Source: Morinoia aosen | Lineage: Eukaryota; Arthropoda; Malacostraca; Amphipoda; Talitridae | Direction of reading: 5' to 3' | NCBI GenBank assembly: GCA_030386875.1 | Contig: CM059573.1 | Span: 33,025,891-33,089,890, forward strand | DNA: 64,000 bases | Part shown: piece by piece, positions 10,819-22,825 of the stretch | Numbering within the stretch: position 1 is the stretch's first letter | Layout: the number at the start of each line of letters is the position of its first letter | Program-made: the position numbers and the translations under genes | The notes under the pieces: generated by a model | What the model saw: only the letters and a program-made list of their open reading frames with translations | The model's database searches: none | What the model was told of the DNA's origin: nothing

Positions 10819-12035
10819 AGGCCCGAATACACGAACGCTCATCACCGTCACCGATCCTTATGAGAGTTGCTTAGCCCCACCCAATGCAGCTAAGCCCTAC
10901 CCTCTGCAAGCCAAAATAACCCTTATTTCGTGAGCGGCACCGATCCTTATGACCGTTACCAGCATATCAAGCAAGTTAGATATTTTGCTCGTGAGCGTCA
11001 GTGACAATGAACGGTGACGGTGAAGAGCGCACGTGTATAAGCTCGGCAGCGATGATTCAGACGTTGCGAAGGGAGATTGTGACAATGCCGCACCCCCGGT
11101 GGTCACGTCATGAGTTTTCCATCTTGACTAATAATTAAAAGCAGTATCCATGTTTATGGAATACAAAGCTAGATTCATATGTAAATTGATTGGTAAAAGA
11201 ATATGTCTACCAACAGATAGAGAAACAACTTCCTAACTCTTCGAATATCAATACTGAAAGGGAAAATACAGATATAGGGTGTACAATATCGAAAAGAAGC
11301 TTCTGTGATAATAAAATCTACAATATCCGATACAGGAACTGAAAAAAATTATGCACACAAGCTTTGATGTTTTGCCACGCTGACATTTTTAAAGGATATT
11401 TGCGACACAGTTTAGCACATGATACCGTACGGAGTTGGCAGTATTTAAATAATTATGAAGGTTTAAAAAAATATTTGTAAAAACTTATCATTTTTAATTA
11501 AATGCAGTATTTAAATAGTTTTAAAGAAGTTAAGTGTATGTTTTATAACCTAATTAAATAAAATCAGAGCAAAATCCGCAAAAAACATGTTAATCGGCCA
11601 ATATTATGATATATCTTACAAGAATTATCAACAGGATCAAACTTATTACAACGTGTATTGAAAGTATTATAGGTGTATTGACAGGTACCCTTTATATATG
11701 AAGAAGTAATATATTTTACGATGCGTATGACAAGTTTTTGAAATGTATTTAAATACTTTTCCGAGTATTTAGTATTTCAATACTTGTTTCAAAATGCATC
11801 TGTTTAAATATTTAGTATTGGTATACTTTCAATACTTTTTAGGCAAGTATTTAGTATTTAAGTACTTTAAAAACAATTTATGCCCGTCTCTGATCACCTA
11901 TCAGTCGCTGTGATCGAACCCTTCCGTGTATAAGCTCAGCAGTGACCGTTCACGCTCACTGCTTGCTGTGGGCGGGGCTTAATGCCGCTCATGATGATCG
12001 GTGTCGGTGAAAAAAGCGTGCGTGTATTTTGGCCT
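10819..12035. mobile_element. 1.2 kb non-autonomous TIR element in gag, Harbinger-like (TAA target duplication)
   Basis: Left end AGGCCCGAATACACGAACGC, right end (reversed) AGGCCAAAATACACGCACGC. The inverted similarity continues inward through CACCGnCACCGATC and TnAGCCCCnCCCA for roughly 80 bp with small gaps. TAA lies at 10816-10818 and 12036-12038. Removing the element plus one TAA brings the two gag halves into the same phase, which independently confirms both ends. A 3-bp TAA duplication fits PIF/Harbinger. No transposase is present. Its middle is AT-rich and includes a hAT-like terminal stretch (separate entry). Confidence 0.85.
11725..11892. mobile_element. hAT-like MITE terminus inside the gag insertion
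   Basis: Repeated GTATTTAAATACTTTT/AGTATTTAGTATT runs end in TTTATGCCCGTCTCTG. Reversed, that is CAGAGACGGGCATAAA, the usual hAT-type end (CAGnGnnGGGCA) followed by its typical ATAC/AAATAC-rich subterminal tract. The matching left end and an 8-bp duplication were not found, so the copy is probably truncated or rearranged. Confidence 0.5.
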
Positions 12036-12795
12036 TAAGAGTCGCACACTGACATCACCGAAGGATGCGGGCCCTCCAGCACTCAAAGCATCAGTAGCAC
12101 CAGAGCGACGCTCGACATTTCCTGTCCGAGCCCCAAGCACTCCAGCAAGATCACCCAACTCCAGCAACAACTCTCGAGGAACGCCGCCAAGAACTTCTAG
12201 CACACGTGGTGGTCCCACCAGCTCAGGATCGGTCAACACTCCGCAGCGCAAAAAACGAGGACCTTACAATGGATTTTACTGTACTTTTCATGGCCCCAAC
12301 CGATCGCATTCCAGTGATGAGTGCCGCCAATTGCAGAGGAGGCAAGGTGATGGTCACAGTAATGGAGCAGCCCATGCAAGCCCACCTATCTCCAATACTA
12401 CCGCTCGAGTAAACAATCTAGCAACGCATGAAGAAGCAGATGAATACGATGAAATTCCCCCAGTCGCATGCAATCACATCGCCTCAAACAAGCTGATCGA
12501 ATTGGGACAGCTGAAAACATGCTCTGGCACCGTGAACCAACAACCCGTTCAAGTACTACTCGATGGAGGAGCAACGGCGGTCTTTGTCAAGAAGGCTCTC
12601 GTCCCAGCTGACGCCATTTTGAAGAAGGAAATTACCGTTCGGCTGGCCAACAATCACTCTTTCGAGGCGCCTCTGGCCCGGGTCTCTCTCGTTTGCCCAT
12701 ATTACCACGGAGAGGTGACAGCCGTAGCCATGGAAGAACTCTTCCACGATGTCATTCTCGGTCGAGTTCCCGGAACCACCTCCTTCGAAGAATAG
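12036..12795 (+). pseudogene. gag C-terminus and aspartic protease of the Gmr1-like element
   Basis: The frame continues gag (Ser/Pro-rich, then CTFHGPNRSHSSDEC, a nucleocapsid-like Cys/His motif) into a retropepsin: QVLLDGGATAVFV... and DVILGRVPG, corresponding to the D-T/S-G active-site loop and the ILG-D segment. The catalytic triad reads DGG, and the second motif has lost its usual Asp. A TAG at 12793-12795 ends the frame; the integrase frame starts immediately after it in the same phase. Either the stop is a decay mutation or it was once read through; with the other lesions, decay is more likely. Confidence 0.8.
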
Positions 12796-13987
12796 ATGAC
12801 CGGCCATGAAGAGCAACCAGTTGCGGCAGAAGTCTCTCACGTTGTCACAAGGGCAGCAGCAAAAACGATCGAAAATCCCCCTGCCGCACCAAGCACTGTC
12901 GGTATATTGCAACACAACAAAGAAGACTTCAAGAAATTACAGCGGGAGTGCAAAACATTGCAACTTTTTTTCAAGAAAGTTTACACCGGCAAAGAAGAAA
13001 CGCACAAGGATTGCAGAGTCATTACCTTTGAACTCCATGACGGCATTCTCCATCGGAAAACGTTACGAGACGGTCAGGAGACTCATCAACTTGTAGCACC
13101 TGCAAGCATGCGCCCACAAATCTTGGAAATGGCTCACGACAATCCACTTTCTGGCCATTATTCCCAAAAAAAGACTCAGGCACGACTGGAACGAGATTTT
13201 TATTGGCTGACCCTAGCAAAAGATGTGGTCCAATACTGTCACTCCTGTCATACCTGCCAGACGCACGCTCCATCTCGACCAAGAAAGGCACCTATCTCAA
13301 CCCCACCGATCACCACTCCATTCTCCGCGCTCAGTGTTGATTTGGTAGGCCCATTACAACCAGCTTCGGCACGTGGCCACCGATACATTCTCACCGTGGT
13401 GGACCAAGCAACTTGGTACGCAGACGCAGCCCCACTCAGACATATAGATGCAGAAACGGTTGCCCAGGAGCTACTCGAAATCTGCAGCAGAGTTGGTTTC
13501 CCTCATACGCTAACGAGCGACAACGGCACTCAGTTCACAGCCGCAACCTTCGAAGCTTTCCTGAAACTCGTCGGTATCCAGCACCGATTAACGCCATTAT
13601 ACCATACCCAATCGAACGGCATAGTCGAACGCTTCAATGGCACGCTCAAAGTCATGTTGCGGAAATTAGCCGTAGAACAACCACGAGACTGGGACCTCTA
13701 TCTGCCTTCCCTCCTTTTTGCTTATCGAGACGCTCCTCAGGCCTCAACCGGGTATTCTCCTTTCGAACTCATCTACGGTCATCTCGTCCGTGGACCTTTA
13801 ACCGTGCTTAAAGAATGCTGGACAGATGAAAGCTTGCAAGACGACACGAGCTCTGCCCAGTATCTAATGGAAATGAAGCACCGATTGAAAGAAACATGTA
13901 AAATCGCTCGCGAGAATCTAAACAGGAGCCAAGAGAAAAGCGCCAAGTTCTTCAACAGACGTACCAAGATGCGAACTCTAAAACTAG
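12796..13987 (+). pseudogene. Integrase, N-terminal and catalytic domains (Gmr1-like element)
   Basis: The HHCC zinc domain is present (HDNPLSGHYSQKK... CHSCHTC). The catalytic core carries D at 13339 (SVDLVGP), D at 13519 (SDNGTQF) and E at 13627 (NGIVERFN), the last pair separated by 35 residues, so the DD35E triad is intact. The domain lies directly after protease and before RT, which is the diagnostic order. The frame runs into the inserted LARD-like element at 13988. The C-terminal GPY module resumes at 21159 (GDKVLVFLPDSRKKLL... WKGPYTV), in phase once the insertion is discounted. Confidence 0.9.
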
Positions 13988-14219
13988 TGTGTAGGCCAAA
14001 GGGGTAGAGATAACGCTGTTTAACTGGGGCGTTTACTGGTAGAGATTATAACACAGGGTAGAGCACGGTCCAAATGCGACTTTACAAGCCGGGCACGTCC
14101 TTATATACGTTCTATGTTTTGCTGACTCAGCTTGCGCACTGCGACAACTTACCAGGGCGTTGAACTCGCCTTACGTACGAACCTACATACGCCCAACTGC
14201 GCAACTGCGCAGACATACA
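13988..14219 (-). repeat. 3' LTR of the LARD-like element
   Basis: 232-bp repeat, 3' copy if the element reads on the minus strand. The reversed sequence CGTATATAAGGACG near 14099-14112 is a good TATA box. A purine-rich tract (reverse of CCTTCCCCCC) adjoins at 14220-14229. Confidence 0.8.
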
Positions 14220-14229
14220 CCTTCCCCCC

Positions 14230-17200
14230 ATACAGGTTTGATCACCACACACAAAATAATGGTATCAAAGGGAAGAATCGTAAACCAAAAATCGACACAG
14301 TAAGCTAAAGGCATCCTAGTTAGGAAAACCAAAAAAATAAAAATACCCCTTTCGTGGCAAAAACAACTGCCATTAATAGTAAAAACAAACGCGTCCATTG
14401 AAACTCGACAAAAGCATCGCAAAGAAAAACACAAACAACACCCCCATCACCAAAACAAACATGGGACGAGCCGCTGCTCAACACACGTATATAATGCAAA
14501 AAAAATTCAGGCACACGAACAGTGCAACAACCAAAAAAAATTGTGGTTACAGAAAACCTTAAAACAAGCACCTCTGCAGGTGTCGTACCAAAAAAACAAA
14601 AACCGCTAACATGAACATTAGCCATGAAAATCACAATTAACTCTAACAATTTTTTGTGAAAAACAGTTGAAATGATAACGCAGTAAAAATGAAAAAAAAA
14701 ATCCCATCGTTGAAACAACAACTAAAGAACTTTTCACTCAAACATAAATATGAAACACTGCACGCAGAAACCTCGTAAATTGGCATCGACACTCGTCATA
14801 AAATGTGAAAAAACAATACATTCGCTTAGGATAATAATAAACACGCATGAAACAAATTAACACAGAATATCTCTAAATTTTAAATGATCAAAATATTCGC
14901 ATGAAATGATTTATCGAAAAGCAAAATGAAATAAATCATAATTATGTACCTGAACATTGCATCGACTCGAGCATTTTCGCGAACATGGTTAAAATGAAAT
15001 ACGTAAAACACAAGGGTGGAAATACCAACTTAAGAATAATTCCTGAGTAAATATGAAAACATCCGCTTACATCTCTGGTGAAAGAGTAACTCCGAGCAAA
15101 ACACGAGTTCTTCGGCAAGGCAATTTCGGAAAATTTTTATAATGAACAACTCTATTACCTCGTAGGTAAAAAAAAATAATTCAAAAAAGTTAATGAAATT
15201 AGAGAATCATTAAAGTTTTCACCAAAAAGAAACACTCAAAACATCGTCTGCGTTACCGTAGACTTAAAAATAGAAGTTAGTGTTATAGCCAAACATCGCA
15301 CAAATTAGAACAGAACTTTTCCACCATTAGTAAAACGACCAATCAGAATAAACAGAGTACCGTAGACTCGTAAAACTTAATTCTATCAGTAACATAATGA
15401 TATAGAACGTGGAGGAAGAAATAAGAAAACATGTTGTAAAATCAAACACACGCTAGTTTAAAACATCAAGTATGAATATGAAAATCGGGTTTCGCACCCT
15501 GCAAAATAAAAGGAAAAACACTAAACCGATACAATTTATCGTAATCCAATGGTAATAACACGTGAACAAGTCCATAATTTTTGAACGACTCTGAATTTAT
15601 ATTTACCACATTTCAAGTTACTAAATTTATTAAATTACGTTTTCAACACTATCTCCATGGTAAAGTATCACTGTAAAGTATTAACACCATATTAAATCTT
15701 CAAAGTAAGTTACTGTTTTGAAATCACTGCGCGCGAAGATGAATTTCAGGAATCTCTTGACTGCGCGCGAAGCTGAGCTGCCGTCAAGGCCATCTGTGCT
15801 TGTTGACAGGTGCTGGGCGCCAGCCTGTCGGGCCCAGACACCGCACAGCACAGTGCGTAACACGTCACGTGTTTACTACGTGACTCGCCCGTACTCGCGG
15901 TGCTCCTTTGCTCGCACAGCAACATGAATCGTGTTGCAAGACGCCGTGTTACCGCTCGCACGCGCTCGAACTGAAATTGGAACCAAATACAACGATTAGC
16001 ATGGCTAGAGCGCAAACTTTCGTACATGAATGCACAAGTAAAGTGAAATGATAAACATCATTAGTGTCAGTGATTAATTACCGAAACTTACTATTTAGTC
16101 AATGACGAGTAAACTTCCTGAAAACTTTCAAGTAAATAATTTTAATGACAAACTAGATGTAGCTTCCTCATTAGCATCCAAGTATTTTCCCGTAACACAA
16201 ATGCTAACCCAATAAAGAACGACTAAATTCCGCATAGACATTTAACCTTCGTGACCGACATTCAAATTTCTCATAAAAAAATGCATTAGTAATCTTATCA
16301 CGCAAATGTGGAATTCAAACACTAAGAAACTGTTAATTCACCGTTTCTATCTTGAGCAAAACTGGGGCATTTTCAGCCTCGATGCACAATGAAAGAAAAA
16401 ATAAATTTCTTCAAGATCATCAATGTTTCTTGCCACGACAGATCACAATCAATAATCACGTACTGCTTTTGCACAAGAAAATTACGTATTATAATACTGT
16501 ACTTGTTGAACTGTTACACTGTGAACGGGTACTTTACGTTTCACATATCGCGTTACGTTTATGCCTTAATCAAAAAGGTTAAATACTAAAGCATATACGA
16601 GGTTAACATGAAGCATAAGCAAATACAACAAAAAAACATGATTGAATACGTAAGAACATACTTTTTAAGGTAAAAACACGATTTGTTGTCAAGGTAAAGA
16701 TCAATATTGGCATAAAATACTCTAAATTTTAATCGTTCAATCAGTTGTAAATTTTCCCGTGGAAATTTTGGGAGACTTGACCATAAATTTTGCATTCTTT
16801 TACGTCTGATTAATGTCAAATTACACAACATAAAACTTTACTGATCATGAGATTCGAGTAGGCTTGCAAAACGACTGTATGACGCACTAGATCGTAAACG
16901 TGCTCAAAAAACATTAAAAACAGCCACTCTCGTTTAATAAATAGCTAAAAAATAAGTTAAATTTTGTTATTACTTTTAATTAGTCTCCACTATTCAATTA
17001 TTCGTCAATTGTTCAAACCACATCTTATTCATGACTATTCACCAGTCATATTCATGCCACGCCGTCGTACCTCGGCTGTTAACTGTTGCTAAACAGAGCC
17101 ACCGGAAGTTCGGCGCCTCACTGTCTGGCGTATGTATCGCCTTGGTTGTGTTCATTGCCTTATGCAGCCTGCGCTGCGCGCTGCTCTGCACACTCTACCT

Positions 17201-20200
17201 TTCTATTACTCGTTACTCTTAACTAAATACTGAACCACCACGTGTGGTTAAATAATGGGCTCTATCGCCTCTCATTATTACTATCGCCTCTCATTATTAC
17301 TCTCATGATACTTGTGTTCGCCAGCACAAGTACTACCGCGATCCACAATGCAAACTTCTGACCGTCATGGTATCAATGGCATTATTTCCACCACATGAAA
17401 TTATGAACTAAAATCAGAGTCCCATCGAAAATCAACGGTAACAGCTTCTCTTAAAGCTTATTCACTTGTCTGCGCGCAATAATTCAATACTGTTCCTCAA
17501 CAGTATTAATCGACCTCGCTGGTAAATATACCTGGTAACCTTGAACCATTTACCAGATATATCCACAGCCTAGTAATGCAGGTCTCGTACCATTTACGCA
17601 CACTAGAAGAGTCTTTCTCTTCTTCATTTTTATTCTCGCTCTCGAGCGCCTCGCTCAAGGCTCCTGCATCTTTCTCGGGTTTTTCGCTGCCCAACAGCAT
17701 TTATCTCTAGGCTATTTAGTTGCCTGTCACTATTTTCTAGGCTCTCTCTACCTCAGCAGATATTACTCTTTACGCCTCCTCTGGGCAATCACGTGTCACG
17801 AGAGAAGGGGGCCGTCTCCTCTTGTTAACATTTCAATTACAGGAAGATCAGGTTCTCGGAATTGAGGAATGGCACACCTCCATGACATTACACAATACAC
17901 ACAAAAATGCGAGAATGTATGAAGAACACAGGCATTAAGAAAAGACACACAATTATTGTATACTAAATTTAGAGCGGTACTCACCGATGGTAGATGACCC
18001 ACTTACGCAGCGCATTTTCTGAGCGCCCTCCGTGGTGTTACGATCGATCGCTTCTAATATTGTGGGACATGATACACAGGGAAAATATGCTAACATTTAT
18101 GATTTCCAGCTATACGTCATACAAACACCAATGAGCGTACACACAATGAATGGTATTAGGAGTGATGCAAACTAAGTAATGGAATCAAACAGCATACGCC
18201 TAATCACTTACATCACATAACTATACTGTATTTTCCCGGGCTGGCCAGCCTTTTCCCGCATATTAATTACGCTCCCAAACATAACACAAGTAATGCCTAC
18301 AAGTTCTCAGCGCTCCCAGCAGCACGGGATGTGATCATTAATTCGACCTTCACGTTCATGAGCCGACACAACTTCAGTTCAAATCACTGTCCTGGACACA
18401 GTTCAAGGAAATATGTTGCTAATTGCCAGATTCGTAGCTCCCGGGCATTCCCCTTTCTGGTGTGCTCCTTATCCAAAAGACATCTTATGCACAAGCCTCC
18501 CTCCTGCAAGAACAATTTATGCCTCGTTAATCCCTGATTGCCCTAGTTACGTTCCCTCAAAATATCTCAATTTTCACAGCACTGAATGCCAATAAATTTC
18601 ACTAATATTTATTTCAACAAAATATATATTTTTTTCTCAAGAACCTGTGTTTCTCTTACCCGGCCCGAGACGTTGCAGCTAACTGTTACATTAAATTATT
18701 TCCACGCTGGTTGGATTTTACTTTACTTCTCTGAAAGTAAAACGAGAAAATGTATGAACTTTGGATTACATTATAACGTCGCCTTTAGTATAAATTTTCA
18801 ATATATCCAATAACCACTTTTCATTATATCTTTGAGCACGTTTGTTACAGCGAACACACCCGCGTTTTATTTCTTCTACTTCGCGCTCCGGCGTTGACTG
18901 CAGAACTACCTCTTGTTTCTCAGACGCCCCGCGTATTTTCTCGAGGGTTGTCCCCTCTCTCACATTCGACCTATAAGAATCTTCGGACCTCGAGTCGCCC
19001 GCCTACATCTTTTCTAATTGGTAGTACTGCAGCTCGCCTTTATTTCTTTCTTATCCTCATTTTTCTCACGCTCAGCTCCTTCGAAACCGACCGTTGGTTT
19101 ACCGTCTCTCTCGGCTTAAGAGTCTCGATTTATGTTTGACCACAAGGCGACTTTGTCTGCGCATGGGTAGGCATTTTTCCGAACGTCTACAGTTTCCAAG
19201 GGCTCGCCTGAATGAAAAAAATTGCTAACACCACAAAATTGACCCCTCCAGAAACAACACACAATGTAAACAGCCATCGTCCGAGCCCTTGCATCTTATC
19301 GCTCCATCTAACATTGCTGAGTTAAAAAAAACCCTACAGGCATAAAAACATACATGTTGAAGCGACCCTCCTGTGCTGCTGTGATTTACTGAGATATTTA
19401 TAGGTATGCACAAAATTTATTACACACAATTAAAATTTTTCCCTAAATCCTCATTTTTTAATTCACAAAAATGGTTATTCTTAACAGATTCTCGACACAC
19501 GTCTGCCATCAGACACTCTGCATTATTTATGGTATTGAAAAAATACTTCTCTCTTACTCAGAGCAATGACATCAGGTATCATCAGAATATAATCCACGAT
19601 TATTTACCTCACTCGGAAGAGTATCTTTACTCCTTCCTACTTATATTTATTCTTAATTCTCGAAGTCACATAGCACTTCTCAGAACATTAATTGCCACAA
19701 TATATTTCATCATTATTTTCTCATCATTACTTCTTAATTCTCGCTAGGCTTAATCCTCAGCCTGCTCTGTACTAGTCGAAAACTATCTTTCATTTCCTGT
19801 TCTCTCAATTCAGCGAATTGTTCTCTCAATAAAGGATCCCTAGATCCGTAGTCTCTTGAACTCTACTTATACTCTAACGCTAGAACGTTGATTTTTACAA
19901 AGGTCTTCAGCATTACCATTGGGCAAATTGGAACGCACATCCCCCCCTGCAACATCCTACCAGACGCATCCAGAAAAAAAATCTCACATGACCTACATGT
20001 TGCACAGGCCACAGAAGGCATTTAAGTATACTTATCTCTCTGTCGCCAATATATTCACATCAGAAAAAAAACTGTGGTAGGCATTCTACTATTTCGAAAA
20101 TCACTCGCTACTGAAATTGCAGGCATAGTTACGTTACGAGTTTGGTGTCTACGTATTACACAAATAACATCACTGCTCAATTGAGTTTAACGTTGCTCAA

Positions 20201-20927
20201 GCGTAAATTTGCAAAACTAAAACAATACAAAATTACTTGAAACACTTAAAGCAACACTTCAAAAAAAAAAAAGCGCCACCCACTTTAAAAAAACAGCTCT
20301 CTTAACACCTTGAAAACAGCTCATGTCTAGGGGCATTGAATACACAGCTTGCTCTCTGCAAGGACAGCCTATGTTTGACCTTGACGCCTGCACGCTCTGG
20401 AACCACTGCTGCGGCACGCTGTACGCTGCCTGCCTCACGCGCAATGAATAGTTAGCTGCAACGGCACAGTAACAATTATTACAATTAATGGGTGCTGCAT
20501 TACTTATCTTAAATTGTAGATTTAGTTGCCGTTGTCGGACGATCTCGTGATCTCCGCAGTCGTTGGAAACGATGCACCAGTACTGCTTCGTCCGTAGCAC
20601 AAAGATAACGGAACTGTAGTCGGATGAAACTCCTCGTAGGTGTAGTTTTCAGCTCCGTATTCGCCCTCTCCGTAGATCTCTGAAGCTCTCTGTCTGTAGA
20701 TGCTGTCCTTATAATCGATATCTCGTTGCTCTGACTGTCTCTGTCACCAGACGATCTTCACGGTAGTTCTCTCGATTTCTCTGTAGTTATCACCGCCGTT
20801 GTGATTTGCTGAATTCACTGGATCTTCTTCTCAAACTTCTGTAGGTTTTTCGTCGAATACTATATCGTCTTGACCTCTCAGTTATATCTTCTTAAATTCG
20901 CGGGTCCGTCAACTCTCTGGCCACCCG
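14230..20927. other. Interior of the LARD-like element, no coding region
   Basis: 6.7 kb of AT-rich sequence. The longest open stretches are about 133 codons, of biased composition and without motifs. A GC-richer block with scattered CGCGCG words lies at about 15720-15990. A short duplication (CGCCTCTCATTATTACT twice) lies near 17270-17305. The 5' leader on the minus strand (about 20640-20927) is free of ORFs. Nothing here explains mobility in cis, so proteins must come from another element. Confidence 0.6.
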
Positions 20928-21158
20928 TGTGAAGACCAAAGGGTAGAGATAACGCTGGTTAACTGGGGCGTTTACTAGTAGAGATGTTAACACAGGGTAG
21001 AGCACGGTCCAAATGCGACTTTACAAGCCGGGCACGTCATTATATACGTTCTATGTTTTGCTGACTCAGCTTGCGCACTGCGACAACTTACCAGGGCGTT
21101 GAACTCGCCTTACGTACGAACCTACATACGCCCAACTGCGCAACTGCGCAGACATACA
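20928..21158 (-). repeat. 5' LTR of the LARD-like element
   Basis: 231-bp copy of the repeat at 13988-14219, ending CATACA on the plus strand immediately before the resumed integrase frame at 21159. The TATA box is conserved on the minus strand (reverse of CATTATATACG near 21038-21048), so transcription would enter the element leftwards. Confidence 0.8.
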
Positions 21159-22803
21159 AGGAGATAAAGTCCTCGTATTTCTGCCCGATTCTCGAAAGAA
21201 GCTACTTATGACTTGGAAAGGTCCCTATACAGTGAAATCACGCCTGGGAACCTATACCTATACATTGGACGTGAATGGAAACAACAAAGTTTATCACATC
21301 AACCTCCTTCGCCAGTACCACGACGGGGAGCAGCAAAGTTCCGCCTCACCAAGCAAGACAGATCGCGAGGAGGACGACGAGAGAGTAGAGGAAGCATTTG
21401 CAGCGGTTGGCCTCGCCCTAGAACCTACCTGCAAAGAAGAAGAACTCGACCGGAAAGAACCAGAGATACCGTCACCCGTCGGAGAAACCATTGAAGACTG
21501 TCTCATCTCCTTTACGTTGACTACAACACATCGCTCAGAACTCCAGGAACTACTTAGAGAATATCGCGATCTTTTCACAGATTCTCACGGAAGAACCAGC
21601 ACAGCAGTTCATGAAATAAAATTGAAGGATCCTTCCATTTTTCGACTTCAACATTCGTATCCACTTCCCTTAGCGCTGGAGCCTGAACTGCAGTCAAGTT
21701 TAGAGAAGTGGATGAAGATGGGAAGATTGACAGTATTCGATGCCGAGCCGATAGCAGACACCACTGCTATTTTCACCAATTTAGCTGGCAAAACAATCTT
21801 TATCAAAATGGATCTGACCAGTGGATATTGGCAGGTACCTCTACACCCTGAGTCCCGTCAATACACTGCCTTCAAAACTAGGTCTGGCCTCTATGAATTC
21901 AACGTACTGCCTTTCGGCCTAGCAAACGCTCCAGCCACTTTTTCCCGCCTTATACGTCAAGTCGCTGAAGGACTGCAAGATACTGAGGTCTACATGAACG
22001 ACATCTCAGTCGCCTCGACTATCTGGGAGGACCATTGCGCAGCATTAGCTAAACTGTTCGAAGCTCTCTCTCGATATGGCCTTAAAGCGAATCCATCCAA
22101 ATGCGAATTCGAATTTGACAGCCTCCAGTATTTGGGTCATCAACTGAGCAGTAATCAGATCCAGCCTCTGGAGAACCGAGTCGAAGCCTTAAAATCAGCT
22201 CCACTCCCAAAAACAAAACGGGAGCTCCGAAGTTTTCGCGGTACAGTTGGGTACTACCAACAGTACATTCCTCACTACTCTCAACTGACATCTAAACTCC
22301 ATGATTTCCTAAAGCAGAACTCTCCAGAACAAATACCTTGGACCGATACAACAGAAGATCTGTTCGAAAGTTTGAAGACAGCGTTAGTCAAGAGACCGGT
22401 CTTACAGTTACCAGACCTCAGATGTCCTTTCATTCTGAGGACAGATGCCTCCCAAACTGGACTTGAAGCAGCTCTCCTCCAGCCAAGCAAACGAGACTTC
22501 CGTCACTACGCACCCGTAGCATATGCTTTACGTCGACTGAGAGGAGCAAAAATAATCTATTCTACCATTGAAAAAGAAGCGTTAAACATCTACTGGGCTC
22601 TACAGAAGTTTGAGGTCTCCCTTTATGGACGAGAATTTGTGTTACAAACCGACCATCGACCGCTCCTTTATTTGCAAAAGGCAGACAAGTTGAACCCCCG
22701 TTTGAAACGCTGGGCTTTGTATTTCAGCCTTTTCAGGTTCCGAGCAGAACACCTTTCGGGAGTCGACAACCACCTTGCAGATTTCCTGTCTCGGCTACCG
22801 TAG
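21159..22803 (+). pseudogene. Integrase C-terminus (GPY module), RT and RNase H of the Gmr1-like element
   Basis: One open frame carries GDKVLVFLPDSRKKLL and WKGPYTV (integrase GPY/F module), a Glu-rich linker, then gypsy-type RT and RNase H. RT lacks about 40 residues: GRL is followed directly by TVFDAEPI, skipping the block that normally contains SPWSSPIV and the D-RRLN motif. The catalytic box is YMND at 21991-22002, so the first Asp is Asn. The upstream Asp (KMDLTSGYWQVPL) is kept. RNase H keeps its acidic residues (TDAS, EKEAL, TDHRPL, DNHLADFLSR). The frame ends TAG at 22801-22803, 22 bp before the LTR. RT is certainly inactive. Confidence 0.9.
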
Positions 22804-22825
22804 CAGAGACACCCTCCCCCGGGCG

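Larger units (their letters stand above)
13988..21158 (-). mobile_element. 7.2 kb LTR-flanked element without coding domains (LARD-like), inserted in integrase
   Basis: Near-identical 231-232 bp direct repeats lie at 13988-14219 and 20928-21158, about eight differences by eye. Orientation is judged minus: reversed, each repeat starts TGTATGTCTG and ends CACA, carries TATATAAGG as a TATA box, and the interior copy border has GGGGGGAAGG (reverse of 14220-14229 region) as a polypurine tract. A TGG four bases after the 5' repeat is a weak primer-site candidate. The 6.7 kb interior shows no gag, protease, RT or integrase in any frame. Host flanks read ...AAACTAG and AGGAGAT..., sharing only AG, so no clean 4-6 bp duplication is seen. 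Confidence 0.8.

Noticed and set aside
14320-14721. 133-codon minus ORF in the LARD-like interior
   Set aside because: Phe/Val-rich translation of an A-rich strand; no domain and no conserved start context.
16352-16589. Overlapping plus ORFs in the LARD-like interior
   Set aside because: Short, AT-driven composition, no domain.
13988-21158. Possibility that integrase and RT belong to two different elements placed side by side
   Set aside because: The integrase GPY module and RT share a continuous frame after 21159, and the phase matches the upstream integrase when the insertion is discounted; one pair of LTRs and one GTGGC duplication enclose all parts.
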